Source of the DNA: Pandoraea commovens
GTDB lineage: Bacteria; Pseudomonadota; Gammaproteobacteria; Burkholderiales; Burkholderiaceae
Length of the DNA stretch: 64,000 bases
Direction: 5' to 3'
NCBI RefSeq assembly: GCF_902459615.1
Contig: NZ_CABPSA010000006.1
Location: 248,001 to 312,000, forward strand
Under the pieces are notes generated by a model. It had not been told where the DNA came from, did no database searches, and saw nothing but the letters and a program-made list of their open reading frames with translations. This document shows positions 44,447 through 53,355 of this stretch, piece after piece. Position 1 is the stretch's first letter; each line of letters begins with the position of its first letter. A program made the position numbers and the translations under genes.

Positions 44447-44461
44447 ATAATGTTTTGTTAT
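44447..44461. promoter_or_regulatory. LysR-type site near the lysR start
   Basis: ATAA-N7-TTAT contains a T-N11-A core and lies 11 bases before the GTG start of the LysR gene, in AT-rich DNA shared with the divergent ABC operon. Candidate autoregulatory site. Confidence 0.35.
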
Positions 44462-44472
44462 TGGATGCCCAC

Positions 44473-45384
44473 GTGAAACTCCGTCAACTCGAAGCCTTTC
44501 GCGCCGTGATGCTGCACCAGACGGTGACGCTCGCCAGCGAGATGCTGCACATTTCGCAGCCCGCGACCACGCGGTTGATCGCCGATCTGGAGCGGTCGCT
44601 GAAATTCACATTGTTCGAACGGGTCAAGGGACGGCTGTATCCGACGGTCGAAGCCCGTGCCTTGTACGAGGAGGTACAGCGCTCGCTGGTCGGCGTCGAC
44701 CGGATCGCGCGGGCGGCCGACGAGATCCGCAACATGCAGCGGGGCACGCTTCACGTTGCGGCGGCGCCCGCGCTGGCGCTTTCGTTCATGCCGCATGCGA
44801 TTGCGGATTACCTGAAGACACGACCGGAGGCACATGTGTCGATGGTCATGCATTCGACCCGCTCCATCGTCGATATGGTCATGGGGCAGCGCTGCGACGT
44901 GGGCTTCGCGCGGTTGTCGCTGAGTCATCCGACGGCGAATGCCTCGCGACTTGTTGCGGCCAAGATGATCTGTGCGCTGCCTGCGGGACATCGCCTTTGC
45001 GAGCGTGATGTCGTAGGGCCGAGCGATCTCGACGGCGAGCGATTCGTCGCGCACCCACGCAGCGTGGAGGCACGATTGCAGATCGATGCGTTGCTCGCGT
45101 CGCACGGTGTGGAAGTCAAAATGCAGATGGAGAGTCAGATTTCGTACGCCATCTGCTCATTTGTCGAGGCGGGGGCCGGGGTTGCGCTGATCGATGCGTT
45201 CAGTGCGTGGAGCTACCGTGGCACCGGCGTGGTGTTCAAGCGGTTCGAGCCAGCCATATTCACCGACACTTCGGTGCTGACGCCTTCGCAGCGTCCGGTG
45301 CCGCTGTTGCTCAATTCGTTTGTGGAGCACGTGCGGGCGTTTGCACGTGAGAAGCTGGGCGACGGCAATCTTGCCGGTGTATAG
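44473..45384 (+). CDS. LysR-family regulator, divergent from organosulfur ABC/monooxygenase operon
   Basis: A 303-residue LysR regulator. The helix-turn-helix is at the N-terminus: VKLRQLEAFRAVMLHQTVTLASEMLHISQPATTRLIADLERSLKFTLFERVKGRLYPT. The effector domain follows with FVEAGAGVALIDAFSAW. The start is the GTG at 44473, giving the usual KLRQLEAF opening; a TTG at 44437 extends it without support. By position it should control the divergent ABC transporter, monooxygenase and flavin reductase operon, in the way YtlI acts in Bacillus. Confidence 0.88.
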   Translation: MKLRQLEAFRAVMLHQTVTLASEMLHISQPATTRLIADLERSLKFTLFERVKGRLYPTVEARALYEEVQRSLVGVDRIARAADEIRNMQRGTLHVAAAPALALSFMPHAIADYLKTRPEAHVSMVMHSTRSIVDMVMGQRCDVGFARLSLSHPTANASRLVAAKMICALPAGHRLCERDVVGPSDLDGERFVAHPRSVEARLQIDALLASHGVEVKMQMESQISYAICSFVEAGAGVALIDAFSAWSYRGTGVVFKRFEPAIFTDTSVLTPSQRPVPLLLNSFVEHVRAFAREKLGDGNLAGV

Positions 45385-45508
45385 CGAGTACCGATCGAGG
45401 CCGACCTGCGATGGTCCCTGTAGACCGTCTGAGCGACGCCGCTACGCAAATCCGCATTTCGTATAATCCCGCGCTGGCCACTTACTTTCCATCGACGCAG
45501 GAAACCGC

Positions 45509-46417
45509 ATGAACAGCAGGAACAAGGCGACACTCATTGGGCTGAGCGCAGTGGTGCTCTGGGCGTCGATTGTGGCGCTGATTCGCGGCGTGAGCGAAAG
45601 CTTGGGTGCGACGGGCGGCGCTGCGGCGATCTATTCCGTGGCGTCGCTGTTTCTCGTGTTGACGGTCGGTTTCCCGAAGCTCAGCACGTTCCCGCGTCGC
45701 TATCTGGTGTGGGGCGGTTTGCTGTTCGTCGCCTACGAACTGTGCCTGTCGCTGTCCATCGGATACGCGAACACGGCACGTCAGGCGATTGAAGTCGGTA
45801 TGGTGAATTACCTGTGGCCGACGTTCACACTCGTTTCCGCCATTCTCTTCAACAAACAGCGCGCGAACTGGCTGGTCGTGCCCGGTTTTGTGTTGTCGAT
45901 GCTCGGCATCTGCTGGGTGCTCGGCGGCGATCAGGGGCTCGATCTGCCCGGCATGCTCGTCAACATTGCCGATAACCCGCTCAGCTATGGACTGGCGTTC
46001 GTCGGCGCGATCATCTGGGCGGGGTATTGCACGGTGACGGCGCGCATCGCCGAGGGCAAGAATGGCGTGACGCCGTTCTTCATGCTCGTGGCCGTCGCGC
46101 TCTGGATCAAGTATTTCGCCGGTGGCGGTGGTGCGATGTCGCTGGACCTGCACTCGGGCGCTTATCTCGTGCTGGCGGCCGCCGCAATGGGCTTCGGTTA
46201 TGCGGCGTGGAACGTGGGCATCCTGCGCGGCAATGTGACGATCCTCGTCGGCGCGTCGTATTTCATCCCCGTGCTGTCTGCGGCGCTCGCCGCACTGTTG
46301 CTGCACACGCCGCTGTCCGCGCCCTTCTGGCAGGGCGCATGCATGGTCTGCGGCGGGTCGATCCTCTGCTGGCGGGCGACCCGCACCGGGAAGGCACGCG
46401 TCGCCACGTCATCGTGA
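45509..46417 (+). CDS. yddG: YddG-type drug/metabolite (EamA) exporter
   Basis: A 302-residue DMT-family exporter with ten hydrophobic segments in two EamA halves. It resembles YddG, the aromatic amino-acid exporter: MNSRNKATLIGLSAVVLWAS, GATGGAAAIYSVASLFL, and IEVGMVNYLWPTFTLVSAILFNKQRANW. It may export aromatic or related amino acids. A TATAAT at 45462-45467 upstream is a candidate -10 box; no good -35 is seen. It is monocistronic and convergent with the old-yellow-enzyme gene. Confidence 0.85.
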   Translation: MNSRNKATLIGLSAVVLWASIVALIRGVSESLGATGGAAAIYSVASLFLVLTVGFPKLSTFPRRYLVWGGLLFVAYELCLSLSIGYANTARQAIEVGMVNYLWPTFTLVSAILFNKQRANWLVVPGFVLSMLGICWVLGGDQGLDLPGMLVNIADNPLSYGLAFVGAIIWAGYCTVTARIAEGKNGVTPFFMLVAVALWIKYFAGGGGAMSLDLHSGAYLVLAAAAMGFGYAAWNVGILRGNVTILVGASYFIPVLSAALAALLLHTPLSAPFWQGACMVCGGSILCWRATRTGKARVATSS

Positions 46418-46432
46418 CGTCCACTAGTCCGT

Positions 46433-47548
46433 TCAGGCCGCTTCTTTGACCATCGCCGGATAGTCCGTCAGGCCGCGCGCACCGCCACCGAACAACGTGT
46501 CGCGATGATGCAAGGCCAGTGGCGCACCGACGCGCAGGCGCTCCGTCAGATCAGGATTGGCCACGAACGGACGGCCGAAGCCGATGAGATCGGCCCATCC
46601 TTCCGAGACGGCTTCACGCGCGCGCTCTGCCGTGTAACCGCCTGCGTAAATCAGCACGCCCGGGTACACCGCACGCAACTTCAGCTTGAATTCGACGGGC
46701 ATCACCGGCGCATCGTCCCAGTCCGCTTCCGCGATGTGGATGTAGCCGACGCCCAACTCACCCAGCAACTTCGCCGCTGCGAGGTAGGTCGTTTCCGGAT
46801 CGGCGTCGACACAGCCGTTGAGCGTGGTCAGCGGCGCAAGACGGATGCCGACGCGCTTCGCATCGCCTACCCCCTCGATCAGTGCTTCGGCCACTTCGCG
46901 CAGGAAGCGCAGACGGTTTTCCAACGAGCCGCCGTAGGCGTCGGTCCGCGTGTTGGCATTCGAGTCGATGAACTGATTCACGAGATAGCCGTTAGCGCCG
47001 TGCAATTCCACGCCGTCGAAACCCGCTTCGATGGCGTTGCGCGCTGCCGCGCGGTACTGGTCGACGATCTCTCCGATTTCCTTGATGCTCAGCGCGCGCG
47101 GTGCCGAGGCCTGCACGAAGCCGGGCGTCGTGCCGTCTTCGCCTGCGATGAAGACGTTCACCCCTTCGGCCTGAATCGGCGACGACGACACCGGCTGACG
47201 GCCGCCGAGCAGGCTAGTGTGGCTCAGTCGGCCCACGTGCCACAACTGCGCAAAGATGTGTCCGCCAGCAGCATGCACGGCCTCGGTCACGGTGCGCCAG
47301 CCGGCGATCTGTGCGGGTGAATGGATGCCCGGCGTCCACGCATAGCCTTTGCCGAGCGGCGCGATGTATGTGCCTTCGCTGACGATCAGACCGGCACCGG
47401 CGCGTTGCGCGTAGTACTCGGCCATCAGGGCGTTGGGGACATCGCCGGGCTGGCTCGCACGCGAGCGGGTCATGGGCGGCATCACGATACGGTTCGGCAA
47501 CGTGACCGCGCCGAGTTGTAGCGGTTGAAACAGAGGATCCTGAGTCAT
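46433..47548 (-). CDS. Old yellow enzyme family alkene reductase (NemA-like)
   Basis: A 371-residue FMN TIM-barrel ene-reductase using NAD(P)H on electrophilic alkenes or nitro compounds. Seen: PLQLGAVTLPNRIVMPPMTRSRA, HIFAQLWHVGRLSH, and the substrate pair in VELHGANGYLVNQFID (His and Asn), followed by RTDAYGGSLENRLRFL and the FMN phosphate site IGFGRPFVANPDL. The ATG at 47548 is chosen for family length. It is the last gene of an operon with an aldo-keto reductase and an MFS protein. Confidence 0.93.
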   Translation of the reverse strand: MTQDPLFQPLQLGAVTLPNRIVMPPMTRSRASQPGDVPNALMAEYYAQRAGAGLIVSEGTYIAPLGKGYAWTPGIHSPAQIAGWRTVTEAVHAAGGHIFAQLWHVGRLSHTSLLGGRQPVSSSPIQAEGVNVFIAGEDGTTPGFVQASAPRALSIKEIGEIVDQYRAAARNAIEAGFDGVELHGANGYLVNQFIDSNANTRTDAYGGSLENRLRFLREVAEALIEGVGDAKRVGIRLAPLTTLNGCVDADPETTYLAAAKLLGELGVGYIHIAEADWDDAPVMPVEFKLKLRAVYPGVLIYAGGYTAERAREAVSEGWADLIGFGRPFVANPDLTERLRVGAPLALHHRDTLFGGGARGLTDYPAMVKEAA

Positions 47549-47621
47549 GATGTGTGCAGTGTTGTCGTCGTTGCCCGCAGGCAACGACTTAAAGGTTCGA
47601 TAAGGTTCGATCGCAAGGGGA

Positions 47622-48431
47622 TCAGTCGTCCCACTTGGCGGCGAGTCCGTCCGGGCTGACTTCGCGACCGTTGCGGTCGAGCGCGGCGATCTGCGCCATG
47701 TCGTCGTCCGTCAGACGCAGCGTTTGCGCCAGCAGATTGCTCGCCAGATTTTCACGCTTGGTCGACGACGGAATCACCGAGAAGCCGCGTTGCAGCGCCC
47801 AGGCGAGCACCACTTGTGCGGGCGTGGCCTGATGTCGTTGCGCGATCTTGCCGATGACCGCATCGCCCAGCACCTTGCCGTAAGCGAGCGTCATGTACGA
47901 CGTGACGTGAATGCCCTGCTCCTCAAGGAAACCCACAAGCTTGGGGTTTTGCAGGTACGGGCTCAGTTCGATCTGGTTCGTCGCGATGGCGTCTTTGCCC
48001 ACGGCGGCCATCGCCTGCTTCGTCAACTCGATGTTGAAGTTCGAGATGCCGATCCGACGCGTCAGACCTTTGGCCTTCGCGTCGGCCAGCGCCGTCATGA
48101 ACTCTTCGAGCGACACGCCGTTATTCGGCGCGGGCCAGTGGATCAGCGTGAGGTCGACGTAGTCGGTGCGCAGCTTCGTGAGGCTGTCTTCGAGGCTGGC
48201 GGCCAGCTTACCTTTGGCATAGTTCTCGACCCAGATTTTCGTGGTGAGGAACAGATCGTCGCGAGCGACGCCGGACTCGGCAATCGCCTGACCGACTTCG
48301 GCTTCGTTGCCGTAGATCTGTGCGGTGTCGATAGCACGGTAGCCGAGTTCAAGGCCGGTACGGACGGAATCGATGACAACCTGGTCCTTGAGGCGGAACG
48401 TGCCGAGACCGAAAGCGGGAATGTGGCTCAT
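47622..48431 (-). CDS. Aldo/keto reductase (DkgB-like)
   Basis: A 269-residue NADPH aldo-keto reductase. Catalytic residues of the AKR family are visible: Asp and Tyr in [20 protein letters not shown], Lys in [15 protein letters not shown], and His in [10 protein letters not shown]; the NADP site is [22 protein letters not shown] upstream of ATG 48431 fixes the start. It lies between the MFS and old-yellow-enzyme genes on the same strand and probably detoxifies reactive carbonyls with its neighbour. Confidence 0.93.
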   Translation of the reverse strand: MSHIPAFGLGTFRLKDQVVIDSVRTGLELGYRAIDTAQIYGNEAEVGQAIAESGVARDDLFLTTKIWVENYAKGKLAASLEDSLTKLRTDYVDLTLIHWPAPNNGVSLEEFMTALADAKAKGLTRRIGISNFNIELTKQAMAAVGKDAIATNQIELSPYLQNPKLVGFLEEQGIHVTSYMTLAYGKVLGDAVIGKIAQRHQATPAQVVLAWALQRGFSVIPSSTKRENLASNLLAQTLRLTDDDMAQIAALDRNGREVSPDGLAAKWDD

Positions 48432-48498
48432 CGTGAGCTCCTTAATCAATTGGGTGACGAAAAACGTGCTGCTGTGTGTTGTGAGTCGAAAGCGTTGC

Positions 48499-49704
48499 TT
48501 AGTTACCGACCGTCTGCATCGGCGTGCGGTGCATTGCCATTTGCAGCAGCACCAGCAACAGGCCCGATCCGGCAATCAGCGCCCCGACGATGGGCACCGC
48601 CGTGTAGCCATAACCGGCCGAAATCACTGCGCCACCGGCGGCTGCCCCCACGGCATTACCGAGGTTGAAGGCGCCGACGTTGACCGACGACGCGAGTCCC
48701 GGCGCTTCGGAGGCAGCGCGCATCACCCGCATTTGCAGCGGCGGGACGAGCGCGAACGTTGCGATACCCCAGACCACGACCGCGAGGGCGGTGCCGATAT
48801 GCGTGCGGGCCAGAATGGGGAAGGCAAGCATGATCGCGACGAGCAGCACCAGAAAGACGATCAGGCTGGTGTTGATCGAGCGGTCGGCGAGTTTGCCCCC
48901 GGCGATGTTGCCAACCGAGAAGCCGACGCCCACCAGCACGAGCATCGCGGTGACGAAGCCGGGCGAGGCGCCAGTAATGGTTTGCAGCGTCGGTGCGATG
49001 TACGTGTACAGGGTGAACATCGCGCCTGCACCCAGGACGGTCGTCGCCATCGCCATCAGCACGACCGGGCGCGTGAGTACCGACAACTCGCGGCGGATAT
49101 CCGGCATGCGTCCGGCTTCCCCTCTGGGCAGCGCGAAGCGCAGCGTGAGCATGGTGATCAGGCCGAGTCCGGCCGTCGCGGCGAAGGACATGCGCCAGCC
49201 GATGGTCTGGCCCAGCCATGTGGCGGCAGGCACCCCGCCGATATTCGCAATCGTCAGCCCCATGAACATGGTGGCGACGGCGCTGGCCTGCTTCTCACGC
49301 GGCACCACGCTGGCGGCGACGATCGAGCCCAGCCCGAAGAACGCGCCGTGGTTCAGGCTCGTGACAAGACGGGCGAGCAGCAGCGTCGTGTAGTTCGCCG
49401 AGACGGCCGAGAGCAGGTTGCCGATGGTGAAGATGGCCATCAGCGCGATCAGTGCCGTGCGGCGCGACCAGCGCGACATGATCAGCGTCATGATAGGCGC
49501 ACCGATCATCACGCCGAGGGCGTAAGTCGTAATCAGCATGCCCGCCGTCGGGATCGAGACGTGGACGCCCTCGGCAATCACGGGGAGCAGGCCCATCGGC
49601 GAAAACTCCGTTGTGCCGATGCTGAACGCGCCGATGGCCAGGGCCAGAAGCGACAGCGTGGCATGCGCCGACGATGTCGAGGGTTGGGGGGAGGACTGGT
49701 TCAT
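48499..49704 (-). CDS. MFS exporter (AraJ/DHA1 type)
   Basis: A 401-residue twelve-helix major facilitator of the drug:H+ antiporter DHA1 type. It begins with a Ser-rich cytoplasmic stretch, then [30 protein letters not shown], a signature of the AraJ/Cmr group, and [19 protein letters not shown] as motif A. It starts the operon that continues with the aldo-keto and ene-reductases, and is divergent from a LysR gene 102 bases away. Confidence 0.88.
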   Translation of the reverse strand: MNQSSPQPSTSSAHATLSLLALAIGAFSIGTTEFSPMGLLPVIAEGVHVSIPTAGMLITTYALGVMIGAPIMTLIMSRWSRRTALIALMAIFTIGNLLSAVSANYTTLLLARLVTSLNHGAFFGLGSIVAASVVPREKQASAVATMFMGLTIANIGGVPAATWLGQTIGWRMSFAATAGLGLITMLTLRFALPRGEAGRMPDIRRELSVLTRPVVLMAMATTVLGAGAMFTLYTYIAPTLQTITGASPGFVTAMLVLVGVGFSVGNIAGGKLADRSINTSLIVFLVLLVAIMLAFPILARTHIGTALAVVVWGIATFALVPPLQMRVMRAASEAPGLASSVNVGAFNLGNAVGAAAGGAVISAGYGYTAVPIVGALIAGSGLLLVLLQMAMHRTPMQTVGN

Positions 49705-49751
49705 GACGGGAATTCCCGGGTCGGTGAAGTTGAACGGCAGTCTGCGCCCTT

Positions 49752-49770
49752 TACTTTTGCAGAAAAAGTA
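49752..49770. promoter_or_regulatory. LysR-type operator between MFS and lysR genes
   Basis: TACTTTT-N5-AAAAGTA, a perfect 7-bp inverted repeat of the T-N11-A class, in the 102-bp divergent region. A likely binding site of the adjacent LysR protein. Confidence 0.55.
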
Positions 49771-49789
49771 GCCTATAAACGAAATTATT

Positions 49790-49804
49790 TTGATTTCAAA
49801 TCAA
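49790..49804. promoter_or_regulatory. Palindrome just before the lysR start
   Basis: TTGATTT-C-AAATCAA ends two bases before the LysR ATG. It overlaps the ribosome-binding region, so it may serve autorepression. Confidence 0.4.
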
Positions 49805-49806
49805 CA

Positions 49807-50733
49807 ATGAAGATCACGCTCGACGAACTGCAAGCCTTTGTGGCCGTGGTGGATACCGGGTCGATCACGGCGGCGGCCCAGCAACTGGACCTGACGGTGT
49901 CGGCCACCAGCCGGACATTGGGGCGATTGGAAGAGAAGCTGAAGACGACGCTGCTGCGCCGCACGACCCGTCGGCTGGCGCTGACGGAGGAGGGCAACGC
50001 GTTCTTGGTGAATGCGCGCGCCATCATCGATTCGGTCGAAAGTGCGGAAGAGCAGATGGTGACGCGCCGTGAAAAGCCGTCCGGCCGACTGCGTGTCGAT
50101 GCCGCGACGCCGTTCATGCTGCACGTGATCGTGCCGCTGGTGCCGGGCTATCGTGAGCGCTATCCCGAGGTGGAGCTTGAGCTCAACAGCAACGAAGGCT
50201 TCATCGATCTGCTGGAGCGTCGCACGGATGTGGCCATCCGAATCGGTCGGCTCAAGGATTCGACGCTGCATAGCCGACTCATCGGCAACAGTCGCACGCG
50301 TATGTTCGCGAGTCCGGCCTATCTGGAAAAGCACGGACATCCGCGCCGCGTGGAGGATCTGGCGAAGCACACGCTACTTGGCTTCTCGCAACCCGAATCG
50401 CTGAACGTGTGGCCGATTCTCGGCGCAGACGGTGAGCCGTACCGGATCGCGCCGGATGTGATGTCGTCTAGCGGTGAGACGCTTCGGCAACTCGCGCTGG
50501 AAGGGACGGGCATCGTATGCCTGTCCGATTTCATGACGGTGCGTGACTGTGAAGCGGGGCGTCTCGCGCCGGTGCTGGCGCGTCAGGCGCAGGACGTGCG
50601 TCAGCCGATTCACGCCGTGTACTACCGCAACACCGCGATCTCGGCGCGCATCGCGTCATTCGTCGACTATCTGGTGGCGGAGCTTCGTGCGCAGATGGAG
50701 ACGGGGCAAGCGAAAGGATGGGTGGCGCAGTAG
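49807..50733 (+). CDS. LysR-family regulator of the divergent MFS/AKR/ene-reductase operon
   Basis: A 308-residue LysR protein of the large AaeR/DsdC-like group. The helix-turn-helix is MKITLDELQAFVAVVDTGSITAAAQQLDLTVSATSRTLGRLEEKLKTTLLRRTTRRLALTEEG; the effector domain has DLLERRTDVAIRIGRLKDSTLHSRLIG. The ATG at 49807 gives the normal start; the same frame is open more than 1.4 kb upstream but lies opposite the MFS gene. Gene order indicates local control of the divergent operon. Confidence 0.9.
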   Translation: MKITLDELQAFVAVVDTGSITAAAQQLDLTVSATSRTLGRLEEKLKTTLLRRTTRRLALTEEGNAFLVNARAIIDSVESAEEQMVTRREKPSGRLRVDAATPFMLHVIVPLVPGYRERYPEVELELNSNEGFIDLLERRTDVAIRIGRLKDSTLHSRLIGNSRTRMFASPAYLEKHGHPRRVEDLAKHTLLGFSQPESLNVWPILGADGEPYRIAPDVMSSSGETLRQLALEGTGIVCLSDFMTVRDCEAGRLAPVLARQAQDVRQPIHAVYYRNTAISARIASFVDYLVAELRAQMETGQAKGWVAQ

Positions 50734-50755
50734 CCCACCCATGCCGCAATGCATT

Positions 50756-50787
50756 GGCGCGGCGGGACGGGGGGACCCCACCGCGCC
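50756..50787. terminator. Hairpin between convergent lysR and NADH dehydrogenase-like genes
   Basis: GGCGCGG and CCGCGCC pair around an 18-base G/C-rich loop in the 60-bp gap between convergent genes. No T-run; a moderate to weak bidirectional terminator candidate. Confidence 0.4.
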
Positions 50788-50793
50788 GTCACA

Positions 50794-52011
50794 TTACGCG
50801 ACCACGGCCTGACGCGGGTCTGCGCTTGCCAACGCTTGTGCACGGGTGGCGTTGCTCGGCGGATAGATCCACTGCGTGTTGATCTCCGTCTTCAGCTTCT
50901 TGCCTTGCGCACCCTGCAGCACGACCTGACGATCCCAGCCTTCCGTGTAGACAGCGCCCCACGGACCGAGGTCGAGACACGTCACGTATTTGGGCTGATT
51001 GTAGGGAATCGGCGCTTCGCCGATCAGGTCCGCCGCCACGTTGTGGCCAGCCGAACGCCCCAGTGAAATCGCGTGCTGGCACGCCATCATGGTGGGCTTG
51101 TCGCCGCCGTCGGTGGTCGTCGCGCGAGCGCAATCGCCCGTGGCGTAGACGGCGTCCAGACCGATCACCTTCAAGTTAGCGTCGACGTGCAGACGACCGA
51201 AGGCGTCGCGCTCGGCGGGAATCTGCGCCGTGAGCGTATTGGCGCGTGCGCCAGCCGTCCAGATGACGGTGTCGGCGTCGATGCGCTCGCCGTTTTCCAG
51301 CGTCACCCCATTGGCGTCGATGTTCGCGACGCCCGATCCCAGCTTCCACGTCACGCCCAGTTCCTGAAGCGCCTGCGTAATCACCGGGCGGGGACCCGGA
51401 CCGAGATCCGGGCCGATGGCGTCGTTGCGCTCTACCATGATCACACGCACGTCGGCGTTCTCACCGAGGATTTCGCGCAGTCGCGAGGGCATTTCTGCGG
51501 CGGTTTCGATGCCGGTGAAACCTGCACCGGCGACCACCACGGTGTTGCGGCTCACGGTTGCCGGGCGGCTCGCGAGACCGTCGAGATGCGCTTCGAGCTT
51601 CACGGCATCGGCAATCTGGTCGACGTTGAACGCGTGTTCCTGAATGCCCGGAATCGGCGGGCTGAACAGACGGCTGCCTGCGGCGAGCACCAGACGGTCG
51701 TAGCTGATGGCGCCGTGCGGGGTCTCGGCGTCGAGATCGGCGATCGTCACCATCTTGTGTTCCACGTCGATGTGCGCGACACGTCCCTGAATGAACTGGA
51801 CGCCAACCGTATCGAAAAGCTGCTTCAACGGGGCTTTCATGCCGCCAGGGTTCTTCTCGTACAGACGGGGGCGAATATGAAGATGCGGTTCCGGCGCGAC
51901 GAGGACGATTTCCACGTCGGTGCGTCCGGCCATGTCAAGCAGACGCGCAGAAGCCAGGGCGCTCCACGTTCCGGCAAAGCCTGCGCCGATGACAAGAATA
52001 CGTTGGGTCAT
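50794..52011 (-). CDS. Type II NADH dehydrogenase-like FAD oxidoreductase
   Basis: A 405-residue two-dinucleotide-binding flavoprotein (NDH-2/FerB-like). FAD motif RILVIGAGFAGTWSALASARL at residues 4-24; NAD(P) motif TVVVAGAGFTGIETAAEMPSRL near 160; and the FAD-contact ATGDCA near 293. It transfers electrons from NAD(P)H to quinone or another acceptor. No clear C-terminal membrane helix is seen, so it may be soluble or peripheral. AGGAG precedes ATG 52011. Its promoter region holds an 11-mer shared with the Rrf2 gene's upstream palindrome. Confidence 0.87.
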   Translation of the reverse strand: MTQRILVIGAGFAGTWSALASARLLDMAGRTDVEIVLVAPEPHLHIRPRLYEKNPGGMKAPLKQLFDTVGVQFIQGRVAHIDVEHKMVTIADLDAETPHGAISYDRLVLAAGSRLFSPPIPGIQEHAFNVDQIADAVKLEAHLDGLASRPATVSRNTVVVAGAGFTGIETAAEMPSRLREILGENADVRVIMVERNDAIGPDLGPGPRPVITQALQELGVTWKLGSGVANIDANGVTLENGERIDADTVIWTAGARANTLTAQIPAERDAFGRLHVDANLKVIGLDAVYATGDCARATTTDGGDKPTMMACQHAISLGRSAGHNVAADLIGEAPIPYNQPKYVTCLDLGPWGAVYTEGWDRQVVLQGAQGKKLKTEINTQWIYPPSNATRAQALASADPRQAVVA

Positions 52012-52056
52012 GCTGATTGCTCCTGAAAACTCGGGGGGAGGAGATGAATTGGGGCG

Positions 52057-52084
52057 GTTATCGCTGTGATACGATAACGCCGAT
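52057..52084. promoter_or_regulatory. Inverted repeat with an 11-mer shared with the rrf2 upstream region
   Basis: GTTATCG-N8-CGATAAC (52057-52078) lies between the NADH dehydrogenase-like gene and the divergent acetyltransferase gene. It overlaps ATAACGCCGAT (52074-52084), which also occurs at 53981-53991 upstream of the Rrf2 gene. Confidence 0.45.
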
Positions 52085-52222
52085 TCTATGAGTCGGAGTT
52101 TTGTTGTGCAAGGATTTTTTGCGGAAGGACGTGTCTTGTCCCGGAAGTTTCGACAGTTCTTGTCACTGGTCTGGGCCAAAACCGGCAGATAGAGTCCTCA
52201 GTGAACGACTGTCAGAGAGATC

Positions 52223-52681
52223 ATGAATACGTTGCTTACTTTCAAACACCTTGAGACGCCCGGCGCGGTGCACGCGGCCTATCCCGTCATGAAAGAACTT
52301 CGCCCGCATCTGGCGAGCGCCGAGGCTTTCGTCGAGCAGGTGGACGCTCAGCGCAAGGAGGCATATCGGCTGTTGGGGGCGTTCGACGGCGAACGCCTGC
52401 TGGGCCTCGCGGGCTACCGTCACGTGACGAACCTGCTGTACGGCCGGTTCGTCTATGTCGACGATCTTGTCGTGGCAGCCGACAACAAGCGGGGCGGCGC
52501 AGGGTCGCAACTGTTGAACGAGGTCAAGGCGATTGCCCGCGAGGCGGGATGTGCCAACTTCGTGCTGGATACCGGGCTGCATATGCCGCTCGCGCAACGG
52601 TTCTATTTCCGCAATGGTCTGCTCGCGAAGGGCATGCACTTTGTGGAACCGTTGACGACGTCGAGCGAGGCGAGCCGATGA
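52223..52681 (+). CDS. GNAT-family N-acetyltransferase
   Basis: A 152-residue GNAT protein. The acetyl-CoA site is in YVDDLVVAADNKRGGAGSQLLNEVKAIAREAG (about residues 73-104, with RGGAG for the pyrophosphate). Substrate unknown. GAGAG lies before the ATG. Its last four bases (ATGA) overlap the start of the azoreductase gene, so both are made together. Confidence 0.87.
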   Translation: MNTLLTFKHLETPGAVHAAYPVMKELRPHLASAEAFVEQVDAQRKEAYRLLGAFDGERLLGLAGYRHVTNLLYGRFVYVDDLVVAADNKRGGAGSQLLNEVKAIAREAGCANFVLDTGLHMPLAQRFYFRNGLLAKGMHFVEPLTTSSEASR

Positions 52682-53271
52682 GAAGTCTTCTGCTTAACGC
52701 CAGCCCGCATGGTCCGGCTAGCCGCGCATTCGGTATGGCCCAGACGTTTTTGGAAAACAACGCCCGGCGCTATGGTGACGGCCCGGTGATCGTTCGCGAT
52801 CTGGTTGCGTCGCCTTTGCCGCCGATCTCGGTCGATTACGCGACGGCCATTACATCGAGAGAGCCGGATCCGACGCATTTCGTCTTGTCCGAACAACTGA
52901 TCGAAGAGATCGAGGCGACGTCGTTTCTCGCGATTGCCACACCGATGCATAACTTCACGGTGCCTGCGGCGCTCAAGTTGTGGATCGACTATGTGTTGCG
53001 CATCGGACGCACGTTCGCGAGTACGCCCGAAGGCAAAGTGGGATTGCTGAAGGACCGGCCGACCATCGTCATCATCGGGTCCGGCGGGTTTCACACGGGC
53101 GAGAATGCCCGTCAGCCGGACTTTCTGACGCCATACCTCCGGCATGCGCTGGGCTGCATCGGTATCAAGGATGTGACGTTCTTCCCCATGCAGGGGATGG
53201 TCATGCCGCCGCAGGCCGAGCAGGCGCTGCTCGACTGCGAACGGGATCTGAGCCGTTATCTCGAACGGTGA
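52678..53271 (+). CDS. azoR: FMN-dependent NADH-azoreductase
   Basis: A 197-residue flavodoxin-fold quinone/azo reductase. It starts MRSLLLNASPHGPASRAFGM with the FMN phosphate loop, then ATPMHNFTVPAALKLWIDYVLRIGRTFASTPEGKVGLL typical of AzoR, and the GSGGFHTG loop. It reduces quinones and azo compounds with NADH and FMN. It is coupled to the GNAT gene upstream and convergent with the Rrf2 gene. Confidence 0.9.
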   Translation: MRSLLLNASPHGPASRAFGMAQTFLENNARRYGDGPVIVRDLVASPLPPISVDYATAITSREPDPTHFVLSEQLIEEIEATSFLAIATPMHNFTVPAALKLWIDYVLRIGRTFASTPEGKVGLLKDRPTIVIIGSGGFHTGENARQPDFLTPYLRHALGCIGIKDVTFFPMQGMVMPPQAEQALLDCERDLSRYLER

Positions 53272-53282
53272 ATGATGGGAAG

Positions 53283-53307
53283 CGGTCGCGCGAGGGCGGC
53301 GCGACCG
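53283..53307 (+). terminator. Hairpin after azoR
   Basis: CGGTCGCGC and GCGCGACCG form a perfect 9-bp stem with a 7-base loop 11 bases after the azoR stop. The following bases have no long T-run. Confidence 0.5.
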
Positions 53308-53355
53308 TCAGGTATTGCGCGCGTGTTCGTGCCGGTGTTTGACGTTAATTTAACG

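Noticed and set aside
48373-49806. Long upstream extension of the LysR gene frame
   Set aside because: The frame is antisense to the MFS gene; the standard LysR opening begins at the ATG at 49807.
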